Source: Lysobacter sp. S4-A87 | Lineage (GTDB): Bacteria; Pseudomonadota; Gammaproteobacteria; Xanthomonadales; Xanthomonadaceae | Assembly (NCBI RefSeq): GCF_022637455.1 | Contig: NZ_CP093341.1 | Location: forward strand, 1,674,001 to 1,738,000 | Length of the DNA stretch: 64,000 nt | Direction: 5' to 3' | Position numbers and translations under genes: made by a program | The notes under the pieces: model-generated | The model's input: the letters and a program-made list of their open reading frames with translations, nothing else | What the model was told of the DNA's origin: nothing | Databases searched by the model: none | Part shown: one piece after another, positions 1 to 9,600 of the stretch | Layout: each line of letters begins with the position of its first letter | Position numbering within the stretch: position 1 is the stretch's first letter

Positions 1-182
1 GATACGCGCACGGCGGCCGCATGGCGTCGGAGTACCACCAACTGTTTGGCGAGTACCCGAGCCAGACACTTGGCCGCGATTTCCCGGCTTCGGACCTGGG
101 TGTCGACGGCACGGCGACTGCGCCTGCGGACGGCGTCGGCGATGAGTTCGACGGTGCGGACGCCGGTTCGCCGTTGCGGCAT
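1..182 (-). CDS. Possible 5' part of an unidentified gene leaving the window
   Basis: An open minus-strand frame begins with ATG at 182 and stays open to the window edge (about 60 codons). The start reads MPQRRTGVRTVELIAD and continues Arg-rich. Third codon positions are about 75% G/C with many GCC, GTC, CTC and GAC codons, which is compatible with coding. The piece is too short to identify, other frames are also open here, and no clear ribosome-binding site precedes the ATG. It may be noncoding. It would be divergent from pip. Confidence 0.22.
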   Translation of the reverse strand, partial: MPQRRTGVRTVELIADAVRRRSRRAVDTQVRSREIAAKCLARVLAKQLVVLRRHAAAVRV

Positions 183-348
183 GGCGCATGGCGACCCGCT
201 GGCGGGCACTGATCCCTGCATCGCCAGGCGGCGTTGGCGGCCAGAGATCGCGCACCGGCGCTGTCCCGGCACGATGTACAACAGGCGGCTGCGGCGTTCC
301 AATGGGCGCTCTCCGGCGAAGGCCGGCCGAACGCCAGGAACCCGTACC
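183..348. other. Short upstream region of pip, no gene seen
   Basis: About 165 bases between the doubtful partial ORF and the chosen pip start. The pip frame is open upstream of its start to base 46, but that translation is Arg-rich and unlike the enzyme, so I treat it as noncoding leader. An AGGA at 336-339 sits nine bases before the GTG start of pip. Confidence 0.4.
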
Positions 349-1308
349 GTGCGCGACCTGTACCCGGAGATTCTCCCCTACCGCAGTTTTCGCCTCGCCG
401 TGGATGGACTCCACGAGTTGCATGTCGAGGAGTGCGGCAATCGCGACGGCCTGCCGGTGCTGTTCCTCCATGGCGGCCCGGGTGCGGGCGTGTCGCCCTA
501 TCACCGCCGCTTCTTCGATCCCGCCAAGTACCGGATCGTCCTGTTCGACCAGCGCGGCGCGGGCAAGTCGACGCCGCACGCGGAACTGCGCGACAACACC
601 ACCTGGCACCTGGTGGCCGACATCGAGGCCATCCGCGAGCACCTGGGCATCGATCGCTGGGCGGTGTTCGGTGGCTCGTGGGGGTCGACGCTGGCGCTGG
701 CCTATGCGCAATCTCACCCTGAGCGAGTCACCGGCCTGGTGCTGCGTGGCATCTTCCTCGGCCGCGGCTATGAGCTGCGCTGGTTCAACGAGCTCGACGG
801 CGGCGCATCGCAGATATTTCCCGAGCGCTGGGCGCATTACCTGGCGCACATTCCCGAGCACGAGCGCGGCGACATGATCGAGGCCTACTGGCGTCGCCTC
901 GACAGCGACGACGAGGCCACGCGTCTGGCCGCAGCGCACGCATGGGGCCACTGGGAGGGGGGCAGCACGACGCTGGTGCACGATCCCGACGAGCCGGGCA
1001 ACTTCGCCGATCCGCAGGTGGCGCTGGCGGTGGCACGCGCCGAGGCGCACTACTTCCGCCATGGCATGTTTCTCGAGCACGACCAGCTGCTGCGCGACAT
1101 CGACCTCATCGCCGACATCCCCGCGACCATCGTGCACGGTCGCTACGACATCATCTGCCCGGTGCGGGCCGCGTGCGACCTGGCCGCGGCGTGGCCGCAG
1201 GCGCGGCTGCGGATCGTGCTGGCCGGGCACAGTGCCGCCGATCCGGCGATCGTCGATGCACTGGTCGAGGCCACCGACGCGATGGCAGCGCAGCTCACGG
1301 CACGGTGA
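349..1308 (+). CDS. pip: Proline iminopeptidase (alpha/beta hydrolase, S33 family)
   Basis: Cytoplasmic aminopeptidase that removes N-terminal proline from peptides. From the GTG at 349 the product is 319 residues, the usual family length. An HGGPGAG oxyanion-hole motif begins at H41, DQRGAGKS follows, and the nucleophile elbow GGSWGS puts the catalytic Ser at 110. The likely Asp is D267 (GRYDII) and the His is H294 (GHSA). The frame could start at 46, but the extra 101 residues are Arg-rich and unlike the family; AGGA nine bases before the GTG supports the shorter form. The gene converges on the MDR oxidoreductase gene, the two 3' ends overlapping by 14 bases. Confidence 0.93.
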   Translation: MRDLYPEILPYRSFRLAVDGLHELHVEECGNRDGLPVLFLHGGPGAGVSPYHRRFFDPAKYRIVLFDQRGAGKSTPHAELRDNTTWHLVADIEAIREHLGIDRWAVFGGSWGSTLALAYAQSHPERVTGLVLRGIFLGRGYELRWFNELDGGASQIFPERWAHYLAHIPEHERGDMIEAYWRRLDSDDEATRLAAAHAWGHWEGGSTTLVHDPDEPGNFADPQVALAVARAEAHYFRHGMFLEHDQLLRDIDLIADIPATIVHGRYDIICPVRAACDLAAAWPQARLRIVLAGHSAADPAIVDALVEATDAMAAQLTAR

Positions 1309-2401
1309 TGATCACCTTGCCGCGGGCGCGGCCGGATTCGAGGTAGCGGATCGCGTCGGGCACTTCGGCCAGCGGATACGTGCGATCGATGACCGGCGTG
1401 ACCTTGCCGGCGGCCATCAGGTCGGCGAGCACGGTCAGGTCCTTCTGGTTGAGCTCGGCCAGCACCATGCCCATGTCCTGTGGCACGAACCATGACGTCA
1501 CCGCGGCACCGATCGGCTTGATCATCGGCCCGACCCAGTGGCCATCGTCTGGCCCGCCACCGCCGATCAGCACGTAATGGCCTTCGGCCTTGAGCACGCG
1601 GCGATTCTCGGACAGGGAGCGGTTGCCGACGTTGTCGAGGATCACGTCGTACTGCTCCTTGCCCTGCGTGTAGTCGCTGGTCTTGTAATCGATCACCTGG
1701 TCGGCACCGAGCGACCGCACCATTTCGACGTTGCGCGTGCTGCACACGCCGGTGACGCTGGCGCCCATCGACTTGGCGATCTGCACCGCGAACGTGCCCA
1801 CGCCACCGGATGCACCATTGATCAGGACCGCCTGTCCGGCCTTCACCTGGCCGCCGTCGCGAAGACCCTGCAGCGCGGTGATCGCGGCAACGCCGACGCC
1901 GGCCGCCTGTTCGAAACTGAGGTTGGCCGGTTTGGCGACGATCGCGCGATCCTGCTTGACCACGACATACTCGGCGAAAGCACCGGTGCGGCCGCCGAAC
2001 ACTTCCTCACCGGGCTTGAAGCGCGTGACGTCCTTGCCGACCGCCTCGACCGTTCCTGCGAAATCGACGCCCAGCCGGATCACGTCCGGTCGTCGCAGGC
2101 CGGTGCCCATGCGCATGAGGTAAGGGGTTCCGCGCATGTAGTGCCAGTCCAGCGGATTGGCCGCGGCATTGCGCACGTGCACCAGCACCTCGTCGTCTGC
2201 AGGCACCGGCTTCTCGACGTCGCCGTAGCGCAGCGTTTCGGCCGTGCCGTAGTCGCAATAGGTGACGGCCTTCATCGGATGCACCAGCTTCGCCACCGGC
2301 TCGCTGCAGGCATTGTCCGAACGCCAGTAGGCGACCAGCAATGCCAGCATCGCCAGCACCACCACGACCGCGCCGAAACCTGCCACGCGCTTCAGTCTCA
2401 T
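1295..2401 (-). CDS. Zinc-free MDR NAD(P)-dependent oxidoreductase with N-terminal membrane anchor
   Basis: Medium-chain dehydrogenase/reductase of the quinone-oxidoreductase type, 368 residues. The GroES-like fold starts at about residue 43 (MKAVTYCDYG). A Rossmann dinucleotide site NGASGGVG lies at 195-202, and the family's C-terminal helix region ends KVIITVP. No catalytic or structural zinc cysteine clusters are visible, consistent with an NADPH:quinone/enone reductase. Residues 8-25 form a hydrophobic segment after MRLKR, giving an anchor or uncleaved signal that most soluble family members lack. The start ATG at 2401 is needed to include this segment. Substrate is unknown. The gene is divergent from the serine hydrolase gene. 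Confidence 0.88.
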   Translation of the reverse strand: MRLKRVAGFGAVVVVLAMLALLVAYWRSDNACSEPVAKLVHPMKAVTYCDYGTAETLRYGDVEKPVPADDEVLVHVRNAAANPLDWHYMRGTPYLMRMGTGLRRPDVIRLGVDFAGTVEAVGKDVTRFKPGEEVFGGRTGAFAEYVVVKQDRAIVAKPANLSFEQAAGVGVAAITALQGLRDGGQVKAGQAVLINGASGGVGTFAVQIAKSMGASVTGVCSTRNVEMVRSLGADQVIDYKTSDYTQGKEQYDVILDNVGNRSLSENRRVLKAEGHYVLIGGGGPDDGHWVGPMIKPIGAAVTSWFVPQDMGMVLAELNQKDLTVLADLMAAGKVTPVIDRTYPLAEVPDAIRYLESGRARGKVIITVP

Positions 2402-2561
2402 CCTGACCCCCTCCGCATCGGCTGCCGCGCCGGGTCCGGCGCGCTCCGGTGTCGGCCGACGATTGCACTGGAAAAGTTAAATCGATGTGACCGGCCGCCG
2501 GGCCGTGGCACCGGCGCGTCCGCTATCCTGCGGCGTCCCCTCGCGCAGGCACGCCGGCATC

Positions 2562-3776
2562 ATGTCGAACACGCCCAACCGTTTCCCATATCTGCGCCAG
2601 CGCGCACTGGGCCTGGTGTTGCTGCTGGCGACGTTCGTCGCCGCTGCCGCCGATGGCACGGCGAACTATTTCCCGCCACGCGGCGACTGGGAGCGGATGG
2701 CACCGGCGCAGTCCGGTTTCGATCCGGGGCGGCTGCAGCAGGCCATCGCCTTCGCCCAGGCACACGAGGCGCCGGAGCCACGCGATCAGGCGCAATCGCT
2801 GGCGCAGAGTTTCGGCAGCAAGGAACCGGACTTTGGCGGGCAGATCGGACCGACCGCAGTGCGGGCAGGCATCAACGGCCTGATCGTCCACCGTGGTCGC
2901 GTGATCGCCGAGTTCGGCGACACCCACAGCATCGACATGGGCCACAGCGTCACCAAGACCTTCCTCAGCACGGTGGTGGGACTGGCCTGGCAGGACGGAC
3001 GCATCGGCGATACCAGCGATCGCGTCGCCGGCTACATGCCGCGCGACGTCGACCTGTTCGCCGCCGAACACAATGCGCCGATCACCTGGGAGCACCTGCT
3101 GCGCCAGACCAGCGACTGGCAGGGCACGCTGTGGGGCAAGCCGGACTGGGCCGACCGGCCATCCGGTCCGAAGGAGCAATGGCCGCAGCGCGCGCGCCAC
3201 ACGCCCGGCAGCCACTACATGTACAACGACGTGCGCGTGAACGTGCTCGCACTGGCAGCGCTGCAGGTGTGGCGCCAGCCCCTGCCGCAGGTCCTGCGCG
3301 AGCGCGTCATGGACCCGATCGGCGCCAGCAGCCGCTGGCGCTGGCACGGCTACCGCAATTCGTGGATCGAACTCGACGGCGAGAAGATGCAATCGGTGTC
3401 CGGCGGCGGCCACTGGGGCGGCGGCATGTTCATCGACAGCTGGGACCTGGCCCGCTTCGGCTATCTGTTCCTGCGTGACGGGCGCTGGCAGGACCGGCAG
3501 ATCATCTCGCCCGAATGGATCGCCAAGGCGCGCACGCCCGGTACCGACAAGGACGACTACGGCTACTGCAACTGGTTCCTCAATACCGGCCGCAAGGCGC
3601 TGCCGTCGGCACCGGCCAGCAGCGTCACCTTCCGTGGCAACGGCCAGAACATCGTCTACATCGACTGGGACAACGACCTGCTGATCGTGGTGCGCTGGAT
3701 CGATCGCGGCGACGCGCTGGACCAGTTCATCGGCAAGGTGCTTGCGGCGCGGCGCGCCACGCCGCAGGCGCCCTGA
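2562..3776 (+). CDS. Exported serine hydrolase of the beta-lactamase/class C esterase family
   Basis: A 404-residue protein starting at the ATG at 2562 with a signal peptide (RQRALGLVLLLATFVAAAADG). The active-site SxxK is SVTK at S129-K132 and the second motif is YMYND (Tyr-x-Asn). The third motif appears as HWGGG rather than KTG, which is common in EstB-like esterases and D-aminopeptidase relatives. The fold is PF00144. The physiological substrate cannot be read from sequence; a true beta-lactamase is less likely. The frame could start 25 codons earlier at 2487, but that would bury the signal peptide. The 3' end faces the next gene with only five bases between them. Confidence 0.88.
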   Translation: MSNTPNRFPYLRQRALGLVLLLATFVAAAADGTANYFPPRGDWERMAPAQSGFDPGRLQQAIAFAQAHEAPEPRDQAQSLAQSFGSKEPDFGGQIGPTAVRAGINGLIVHRGRVIAEFGDTHSIDMGHSVTKTFLSTVVGLAWQDGRIGDTSDRVAGYMPRDVDLFAAEHNAPITWEHLLRQTSDWQGTLWGKPDWADRPSGPKEQWPQRARHTPGSHYMYNDVRVNVLALAALQVWRQPLPQVLRERVMDPIGASSRWRWHGYRNSWIELDGEKMQSVSGGGHWGGGMFIDSWDLARFGYLFLRDGRWQDRQIISPEWIAKARTPGTDKDDYGYCNWFLNTGRKALPSAPASSVTFRGNGQNIVYIDWDNDLLIVVRWIDRGDALDQFIGKVLAARRATPQAP

Positions 3777-3781
3777 GACGA

Positions 3782-4909
3782 TCAGCGGCTCGGCGGCGCT
3801 TCGCCGGTCGCCAGCGGACGCACGTACTGCAGCAGGCTGGTGAGGGTCTTGCCCGGCTCTTCCCACGGCATCATGTGGGCCGAGCGCTCGAACCAGACGC
3901 CCTGCTTGTACGGTGCCTTGACCTTCTCCAGCCAGGCCCCGGTCGGTTGCGACGGCGTGGTGTAGTCGTGACGTCCCATGAACATCACCACCGGGATCGG
4001 GAACTCGCGCACGCCCTTGAAATCGACCTCGAGGAACTCCGGCAGCAGCCTGCCAAGGCTGAACACACTGCCCAGGTTGATCGCGCAGCGGTCCACGTCG
4101 TTGTAGTCCGGTGACAGGCGCGGACCGCGGTAGTAGTAGTTGGAGTCCTCGCGGAATGCGGTCAGACCACCGTAGAACTGCGGCCACTTGCGCGCCAGGA
4201 TGATGCGGTCGCGGGTGATCGGCGTATCGCCCGGGTACGGTGCGATCGACGCCAGTTCACGCATCGCCTCTTCGTTGTTGTGCGCCCTGGCCTGCTCGAC
4301 GCCGAAGTCGTAGCTGATGCGCTCGTTGTCGCGCGTGTTGATGACCTGGCCGATGCCGACGTAGGCGTAGAACAGATCGGGGCGCTTGAGCGCGGCGCCC
4401 ATGCCGACGATCGTGCCCCAGCTGTGGCCGACCAGGATCAGCTTGTCCTTGTGGTAGCGCTTGCGCAGGTACTGCGCCACTTCGATCGCATCGTCGACGT
4501 AACGCTGGATGTGGATGGTGTCGCCGATGGAATCAGGCGGCGTGGCCTCGTTGTAGGTCTTGCCGGCGCCGCGCTGGTCCCAGTTGACGACGGTGAAGTA
4601 TTCCTCCATCGGTCGCTGGAACTGCCAGGTGGTCGGCGTGATCGGCGCGGCGGGCCCGCCGTGCACGAACAGGATCATCGGATTGTCGCGGTCCTGGCCG
4701 CGCACGTTGAGCCACTGCTCGATGCCGCCGATGCGGGTCCTGTACGACTCCTGCACACCGCCCGGAGCAACGATGCGCTGCATGTCGGCGATGATTTCCC
4801 GCGACGGTTCGTAGGACGAACGGTCCGGGCATTCCTGTGCAGCTGCGGCCAGCGACGTGGCCAGGGTTGCGGCCATCGTCGCCGCCAACACAATCGATCG
4901 CTTGATCAT
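3782..4909 (-). CDS. Exported alpha/beta hydrolase, proline-iminopeptidase-like
   Basis: A 375-residue protein with a clear cleavable signal peptide (about residues 1-24, ending AAAAQ). The fold is the same S33 type as pip: HGGP at 83-86, NWDQRGAGKT at 109-118, nucleophile GHSWG with Ser163, Asp315 (GRHDYTTP) and His345 (SAHMMPWEEP). Export suggests hydrolysis of peptides or esters in the periplasm or outside the cell. It is not a duplicate of pip; the sequences differ greatly beyond the motifs. It forms a convergent pair with the serine hydrolase, and no operon partner is seen. Confidence 0.88.
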   Translation of the reverse strand: MIKRSIVLAATMAATLATSLAAAAQECPDRSSYEPSREIIADMQRIVAPGGVQESYRTRIGGIEQWLNVRGQDRDNPMILFVHGGPAAPITPTTWQFQRPMEEYFTVVNWDQRGAGKTYNEATPPDSIGDTIHIQRYVDDAIEVAQYLRKRYHKDKLILVGHSWGTIVGMGAALKRPDLFYAYVGIGQVINTRDNERISYDFGVEQARAHNNEEAMRELASIAPYPGDTPITRDRIILARKWPQFYGGLTAFREDSNYYYRGPRLSPDYNDVDRCAINLGSVFSLGRLLPEFLEVDFKGVREFPIPVVMFMGRHDYTTPSQPTGAWLEKVKAPYKQGVWFERSAHMMPWEEPGKTLTSLLQYVRPLATGEAPPSR

Positions 4910-5006
4910 GAACGCTCCTTGGAAAGACCGGCGGGACGCCGCCGGCCTTGAGCCAAGGGATACGATCAGCGCCGCGAGGGTTGCGATTGCAGGTGCGCGC
5001 CTGCGC

Positions 5007-5963
5007 TCAGCTGCGCGCGCGCCAGCTGGCCAGCAGCACCGCGGCGGCGGAGGCGACGTTGAGGCTTTCGACCGCGCCGGTACCCGGGATCGACAGGCGC
5101 AGGTCGCACGCGGCGGCCAGTTCGCGATCCATGCCCTCGCCTTCCGCGCCCAGCACGTAGATCACACGCTGCGGCAATGGCGCGGAGAACAGGTCGCTGC
5201 CGCCCTGCACCACGGTCGCGGCCAGGGTGAAGCCGACGCTGCGCAGCTGCGCGATGGCGTTGTCGGTGCGGCCCAGGCGCACCATCGGCACGACCTCGGC
5301 ACCGCCTTCGGCGACGCGTGCAGCGGCCCCGGAAAGCGTCAGCGTCGAATGCTTCGGCAGCAGGATCGCACTGACGCCAAAATGCGCCGCCGAACGCAGG
5401 ATCGCGCCAAAGTTGTGCGGGTTGCCGACGCCGTCCAGCCAGATCGCGCACTGCGGACCGGCCGGCAGCTCACGCAGCCAGTTCGACAGCGCCAGCGGTT
5501 CCTCGCGCAGGACGTCGGCGACGATGCCTTCGTGGTGCGCGCTGGCGGCAAGCTTGTGGAGGTCTTCCTCATCGACCACGCGATAGCCGACGCGGTGGGC
5601 CACGCACCACTTCAGGATCGGCTGCAGCGCCGGGATGCGCGCCTCGGCCAGGTAAAGCTTGCGGATCGCCTGCGGACGCCGGGCGAACACCGCGCGTACG
5701 GCATTGAGCCCGTACAGGCGCAACTCGGCGCTGCGACGCTCGCGCGCCGACGGACCCAGCTCGTGGTCACTCTCGTGGCTGGACTCGGCAACGCGCGGCG
5801 CCTGCGACCCATAGGGGGAGGCGTGCGGCGCGCGCGGTGCACGTGGCGGACGATCGCGGTCAGCAGGCGCCTCGCCGCGCTCACGCGGTGGACGCGCCCA
5901 GGGCTGGCCGGTCGGAGGTTGGCGCGGGCCGCGCGGCGGTTTACCAGGGGGATCGTGTCGCAT
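5007..5963 (-). CDS. TrmH-family (SpoU) tRNA/rRNA 2'-O-ribose methyltransferase
   Basis: SAM-dependent RNA methyltransferase with a trefoil knot, 318 residues. After a disordered Pro/Arg-rich N-terminus (about residues 1-75) there is a substrate-binding domain (LRLYGLNAVRAVFARRP), then the three SpoU motifs: VGNPHNFGAILRSAAHFG, VLGAEGEGM and LSIPGTGAVESLNVASA. The layout matches the YfiF subgroup. The exact RNA target is not known. It begins 15 bases after the stop of the GNAT gene on the same strand, so the two are probably co-transcribed. Confidence 0.9.
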   Translation of the reverse strand: MRHDPPGKPPRGPRQPPTGQPWARPPRERGEAPADRDRPPRAPRAPHASPYGSQAPRVAESSHESDHELGPSARERRSAELRLYGLNAVRAVFARRPQAIRKLYLAEARIPALQPILKWCVAHRVGYRVVDEEDLHKLAASAHHEGIVADVLREEPLALSNWLRELPAGPQCAIWLDGVGNPHNFGAILRSAAHFGVSAILLPKHSTLTLSGAAARVAEGGAEVVPMVRLGRTDNAIAQLRSVGFTLAATVVQGGSDLFSAPLPQRVIYVLGAEGEGMDRELAAACDLRLSIPGTGAVESLNVASAAAVLLASWRARS

Positions 5964-5978
5964 CTGTCGTATTCCCTC

Positions 5979-6536
5979 TCATCCTGGCCGCCGCACCTTC
6001 GCGAACACGCGCAGGTCATGCAGCTGGCCGAACTTCATCACGGCGCAACGTTGTGCGCCCTCTTCTTCGAAACCGTTCTTCAGCAGCACGCGCGCCGAGG
6101 CGGGATTGCTGTCGAGCACGGTTGCCTGCAGGCGATGCAACGCCAGCGTGTCCATCAGCCAGGGCACGTAGACGGCCACCACCTGGGTCATCAGTCCCTG
6201 GCCCCAGCGGGAATGACCGAGCCAGTAGCCCATTTCCGCCGAGTATCGGCGATCGCCCTGGCCGGGCCGCGCGCCGATGCCGCCGCAGGCCCTGCCGTCG
6301 ACTTCGATCGCGAACACCGGATCGGCCAGGTCGACGACCTTGCCGGCCAGGAAACGCTGGCCATCCAGGCGGGTGTACGGATGCGGAAATCGATCGCTGA
6401 GGCCACGCACGACCCGCAGGTCATCGGCATGCTGCAGCAGGTCGTCGAGGTCGTCGGCCCGCCACGGCCGCAGCACGAAGCCGTCGCCAGCCAGGCGCAC
6501 GTCGCGGTGGTCGGGCTGGCGTAGCGGTTCGGGCAT
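5979..6536 (-). CDS. GNAT family N-acetyltransferase (RimJ/RimL-like)
   Basis: Acetyl-CoA-dependent acetyltransferase, 185 residues from the ATG at 6536. It has the RimJ/RimL layout: FVLRPWRADDLDDLLQHADD at the start, an acetyl-CoA loop region MGYWLGHSRWGQGLMTQVV, and LDSNPASARVLLKNGFEEEG near the end. Family members acetylate protein N-termini or small amines; the substrate here is not predictable. The frame stays open upstream into the efflux gene, but that translation is a shadow. It lies directly upstream of the TrmH-family gene. Confidence 0.88.
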   Translation of the reverse strand: MPEPLRQPDHRDVRLAGDGFVLRPWRADDLDDLLQHADDLRVVRGLSDRFPHPYTRLDGQRFLAGKVVDLADPVFAIEVDGRACGGIGARPGQGDRRYSAEMGYWLGHSRWGQGLMTQVVAVYVPWLMDTLALHRLQATVLDSNPASARVLLKNGFEEEGAQRCAVMKFGQLHDLRVFAKVRRPG

Positions 6537-6625
6537 GGCGCAAGGGTAACCGATCGCCGCGCGGGGCCTCTGCATGGCCGCCCTGCGCGGCCTGCCCCTC
6601 TGCCGCGGGGGAGAGGGAGCGGGCG

Positions 6626-9600
6626 CTAGGCGTGCCCGCCCACCGACGGCGTTTCCGCCTCCAGCTTCTCCAGTTCCTGCGACACCGCCTCCGGCGACTT
6701 CGTGTATCTGGCCAGCAGCACATAGAACGCCGGCACCACGAACAGCGACAGCAGCGTCGAGAACGACACGCCGAAGATCACCACGATGCCGATCGTCGCC
6801 CGGCTCGCCGAACCCGGGCCGCCGGCAACCACCAGCGGCACCGCACCGACCACCGTAGCAATGGACGTCATCAGGATCGGACGCAGGCGCACCGCCGAGG
6901 CTTCGACGATCGCCTGGTGAATGCTGCGTCCCTCGTCGCGCAACTGGTTGGCGAACTCGACGATCAGGATGCCGTTCTTCGCAGCCAGGCCGACCAGCAT
7001 GACGATGCCGATCTGGCTGAACAGATTGAGCGTGCCGCCGGTCAGCGCCAGGCCGATCAGCGCACCGAGCACGCCCAGCGGTACCGTCAGCATGATCACG
7101 AACGGATGGATGAAGCTCTCGAACTGCGCCGCCAGCACCAGGTACACGATCAGCAGTGCCAGGGTGAACGTCAGCATCACCGCGCCGCCGGCCTTGAGGT
7201 ACTCGCGCGACTCGCCCTTCCAGTCGATCTGGGCATGGTCGGGCAGCTCTTCCTGCACCGTCTTCTCCAGCCACTGCATGGCTTCGCCCATGCGGTAGCC
7301 CGGCGTCAGGCCCGCACTGATCGTGATCGCGCGCAGGCGGTTGAAGCGGTTGAGGCTGCCCGGCTCGGCCAGCTCGCGCAGGGTCACCAGGTTCGACAGC
7401 GGAATCAGCGCGCCGTCGCGCGCACGCACCTGGATCGCCTCCAGGTCGGCCGGCGACGCACGCAGTTCGCGATCGGACTGGACGATGACGTCGTACTCCT
7501 CGCCGTTCTGCACGAAGGTGGTGACGCGGCGGCTGCCCATCATCGTTTCCAGGGCGTGGCCAATGTCGGTCACCGGCACGCCAAGGTCGGCCGCACGCTG
7601 GCGGTCGATCTCCACGCGCATCTGCGGACGCGTTTCCTTGTAGTCCGAATCGGTCGAGAAGAAGCCCGGGTTCTGCTCCATCTTCGCAAGCAGCTTGTCG
7701 CGCCACTGCGCCAGCTCGGCATATTCAGGGCCGCCCAGGACGATGTTGATCGGCTGGCCGCGGCCGCGCACCAGGCCACCGCTGACCTGCGGCATCGCGC
7801 GCACGCCCGGCAGGCTGCCGAGCTCGCCCTGCAACTGCTTGGCGACGTCGGCGGTGCTGATGTCGCGCTCCTTCCAGTCCTTCAGGAACACCGCGATGCG
7901 GCCGGTGTGCATTTCCTCGCTGGCGCCGAAGCCGCCGGGCACGCGCGGGTTGTAGCGCTGGATCACGCCGTCCTTGCCGGTGTGCGCGGCAACGATCTTC
8001 TCGACCTGCTGCACCTGCCCGACCGTGTAGTCGAAACCGGCGCCCTCCGGGCCAAGGATGCTGATCTGGAACGAACCGCGGTCTTCCGGCGGCGCCAGTT
8101 CCGACGGCACCACCTTGAACAGCACCAGGCTCAGCACGATCGCGACCACCATCACCGCGCCGAACACCCACGGCCGGTTCACGCTATGGTCGAGGAAGCC
8201 GCGATAGCGCTTGCCGATGCCATCCAGGCGCGCATTGACCCAGCGGTTGACCGGGTTGGACTTCTCTTCGCTGTGCGCACGCACCAGCTTGGACGACATC
8301 ATCGGCGTCAGCGTCAGCGCGACGAACGCCGACAGCGCCACCGCGCCGGCCAATGCCACCGACAGCTCGCGGAACAGGCGGCCGGTGTTGCCTTCCATGA
8401 AGCCGACCGGCAGGAACACCGCCACCAGCACGGCAGTGGTGGCGATCACCGCAAAGGCGACCTGCTTGGTGCCGCGCTTGGCCGCGACCAGGCGCGGCTC
8501 GCCCAGGTCGATGCGGCGCTGGATGTTCTCCAGCACCACGATCGCATCGTCGACCACCAGGCCGATGCACAGCACCAGCGCCAGCAATGTCAGCAGGTTG
8601 ATCGAGAAGCCGAACAGGTACAGCGGAATGAACGCGGCGATCAGGCACACCGGCACGGTCACGGCCGGAATGAGCGCGGCGCGGAAACTGCCCAGGAACA
8701 GCCAGATCACCAGCAGCACCAGCACGATCGCCTCGACCAGCGTGTGGTAGACGCGCTCGACCGCCGATTCGATGAACACCGTGGTGTCGAAGGCGACGAA
8801 GATCTTGGTGCCCTGCGGCAGCGTCTTCTGCACCTGCTCGGCCTCGGCGCGGACGGCGCGGGCGACATCGAGGCTGTTGGCAGTGGAGGTCTTGACGATG
8901 CCCAGGCCGATGTTCGGCTCGCCGTTGCTGCGGTAGTAGGCGCGGCGCTCGGCCGAGGCCAGCTCGATCCTGGCCACGTCGCCCAGGCGCACGACGTAAC
9001 CGTCGGTGCCCTTGGCCAGCGGGATCTGGGCGAAGTCCTCGGGCTTCTGGTAGCTGCGCGCCACGCGCAGGGTGAAGTCGCGGGCGTTGGATTCGATGCG
9101 GCCGGCCGGAAGCTCGACGTTCTCGGCTTCCAGCGCGTTCTCGACATCGTTGACGGTGATGCCGCGCGCGGCGAGCGCGTCGCGATCGATCCAGACCCGC
9201 ATCGCGTAGCGCTGCTGGCCGCCGATGCGGACCTGGGCGACGCCGTCGACCGACGACAACCGGTCGACCACGTAACGCTCGGCGTAGTCGGACAGCTGCA
9301 GCGTGTCCATCTTCGTCGAGCTCATGTTGAGCCAGAGGATCGGGTCGGCGTCGGCCTCGACCTTCTCGATCTGCGGCGGATCGGCTTCTTCCGGCAGGCG
9401 GTTGGTGACGCGGCTGACCGCGTCGCGGACGTCGTTGGCGGCGGCCTCGATCTCGCGCGACAGGGTGAACTCGATGCTGATCGAGGCGCGACCATTGATG
9501 CTGCGCGACTCGATGGTCTCGATGCCCTCGATGCCCGCCAGCGCGTCCTCGAGGATCTGGGTGATGCGGGTTTCGACCACCGCCGCCGAGGCGCCGGGGT

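Noticed and set aside
46-348. N-terminal extension of pip
   Set aside because: Frame is open, but the residues are Arg-rich and unlike the family; the GTG at 349 gives the canonical length and has an AGGA site.
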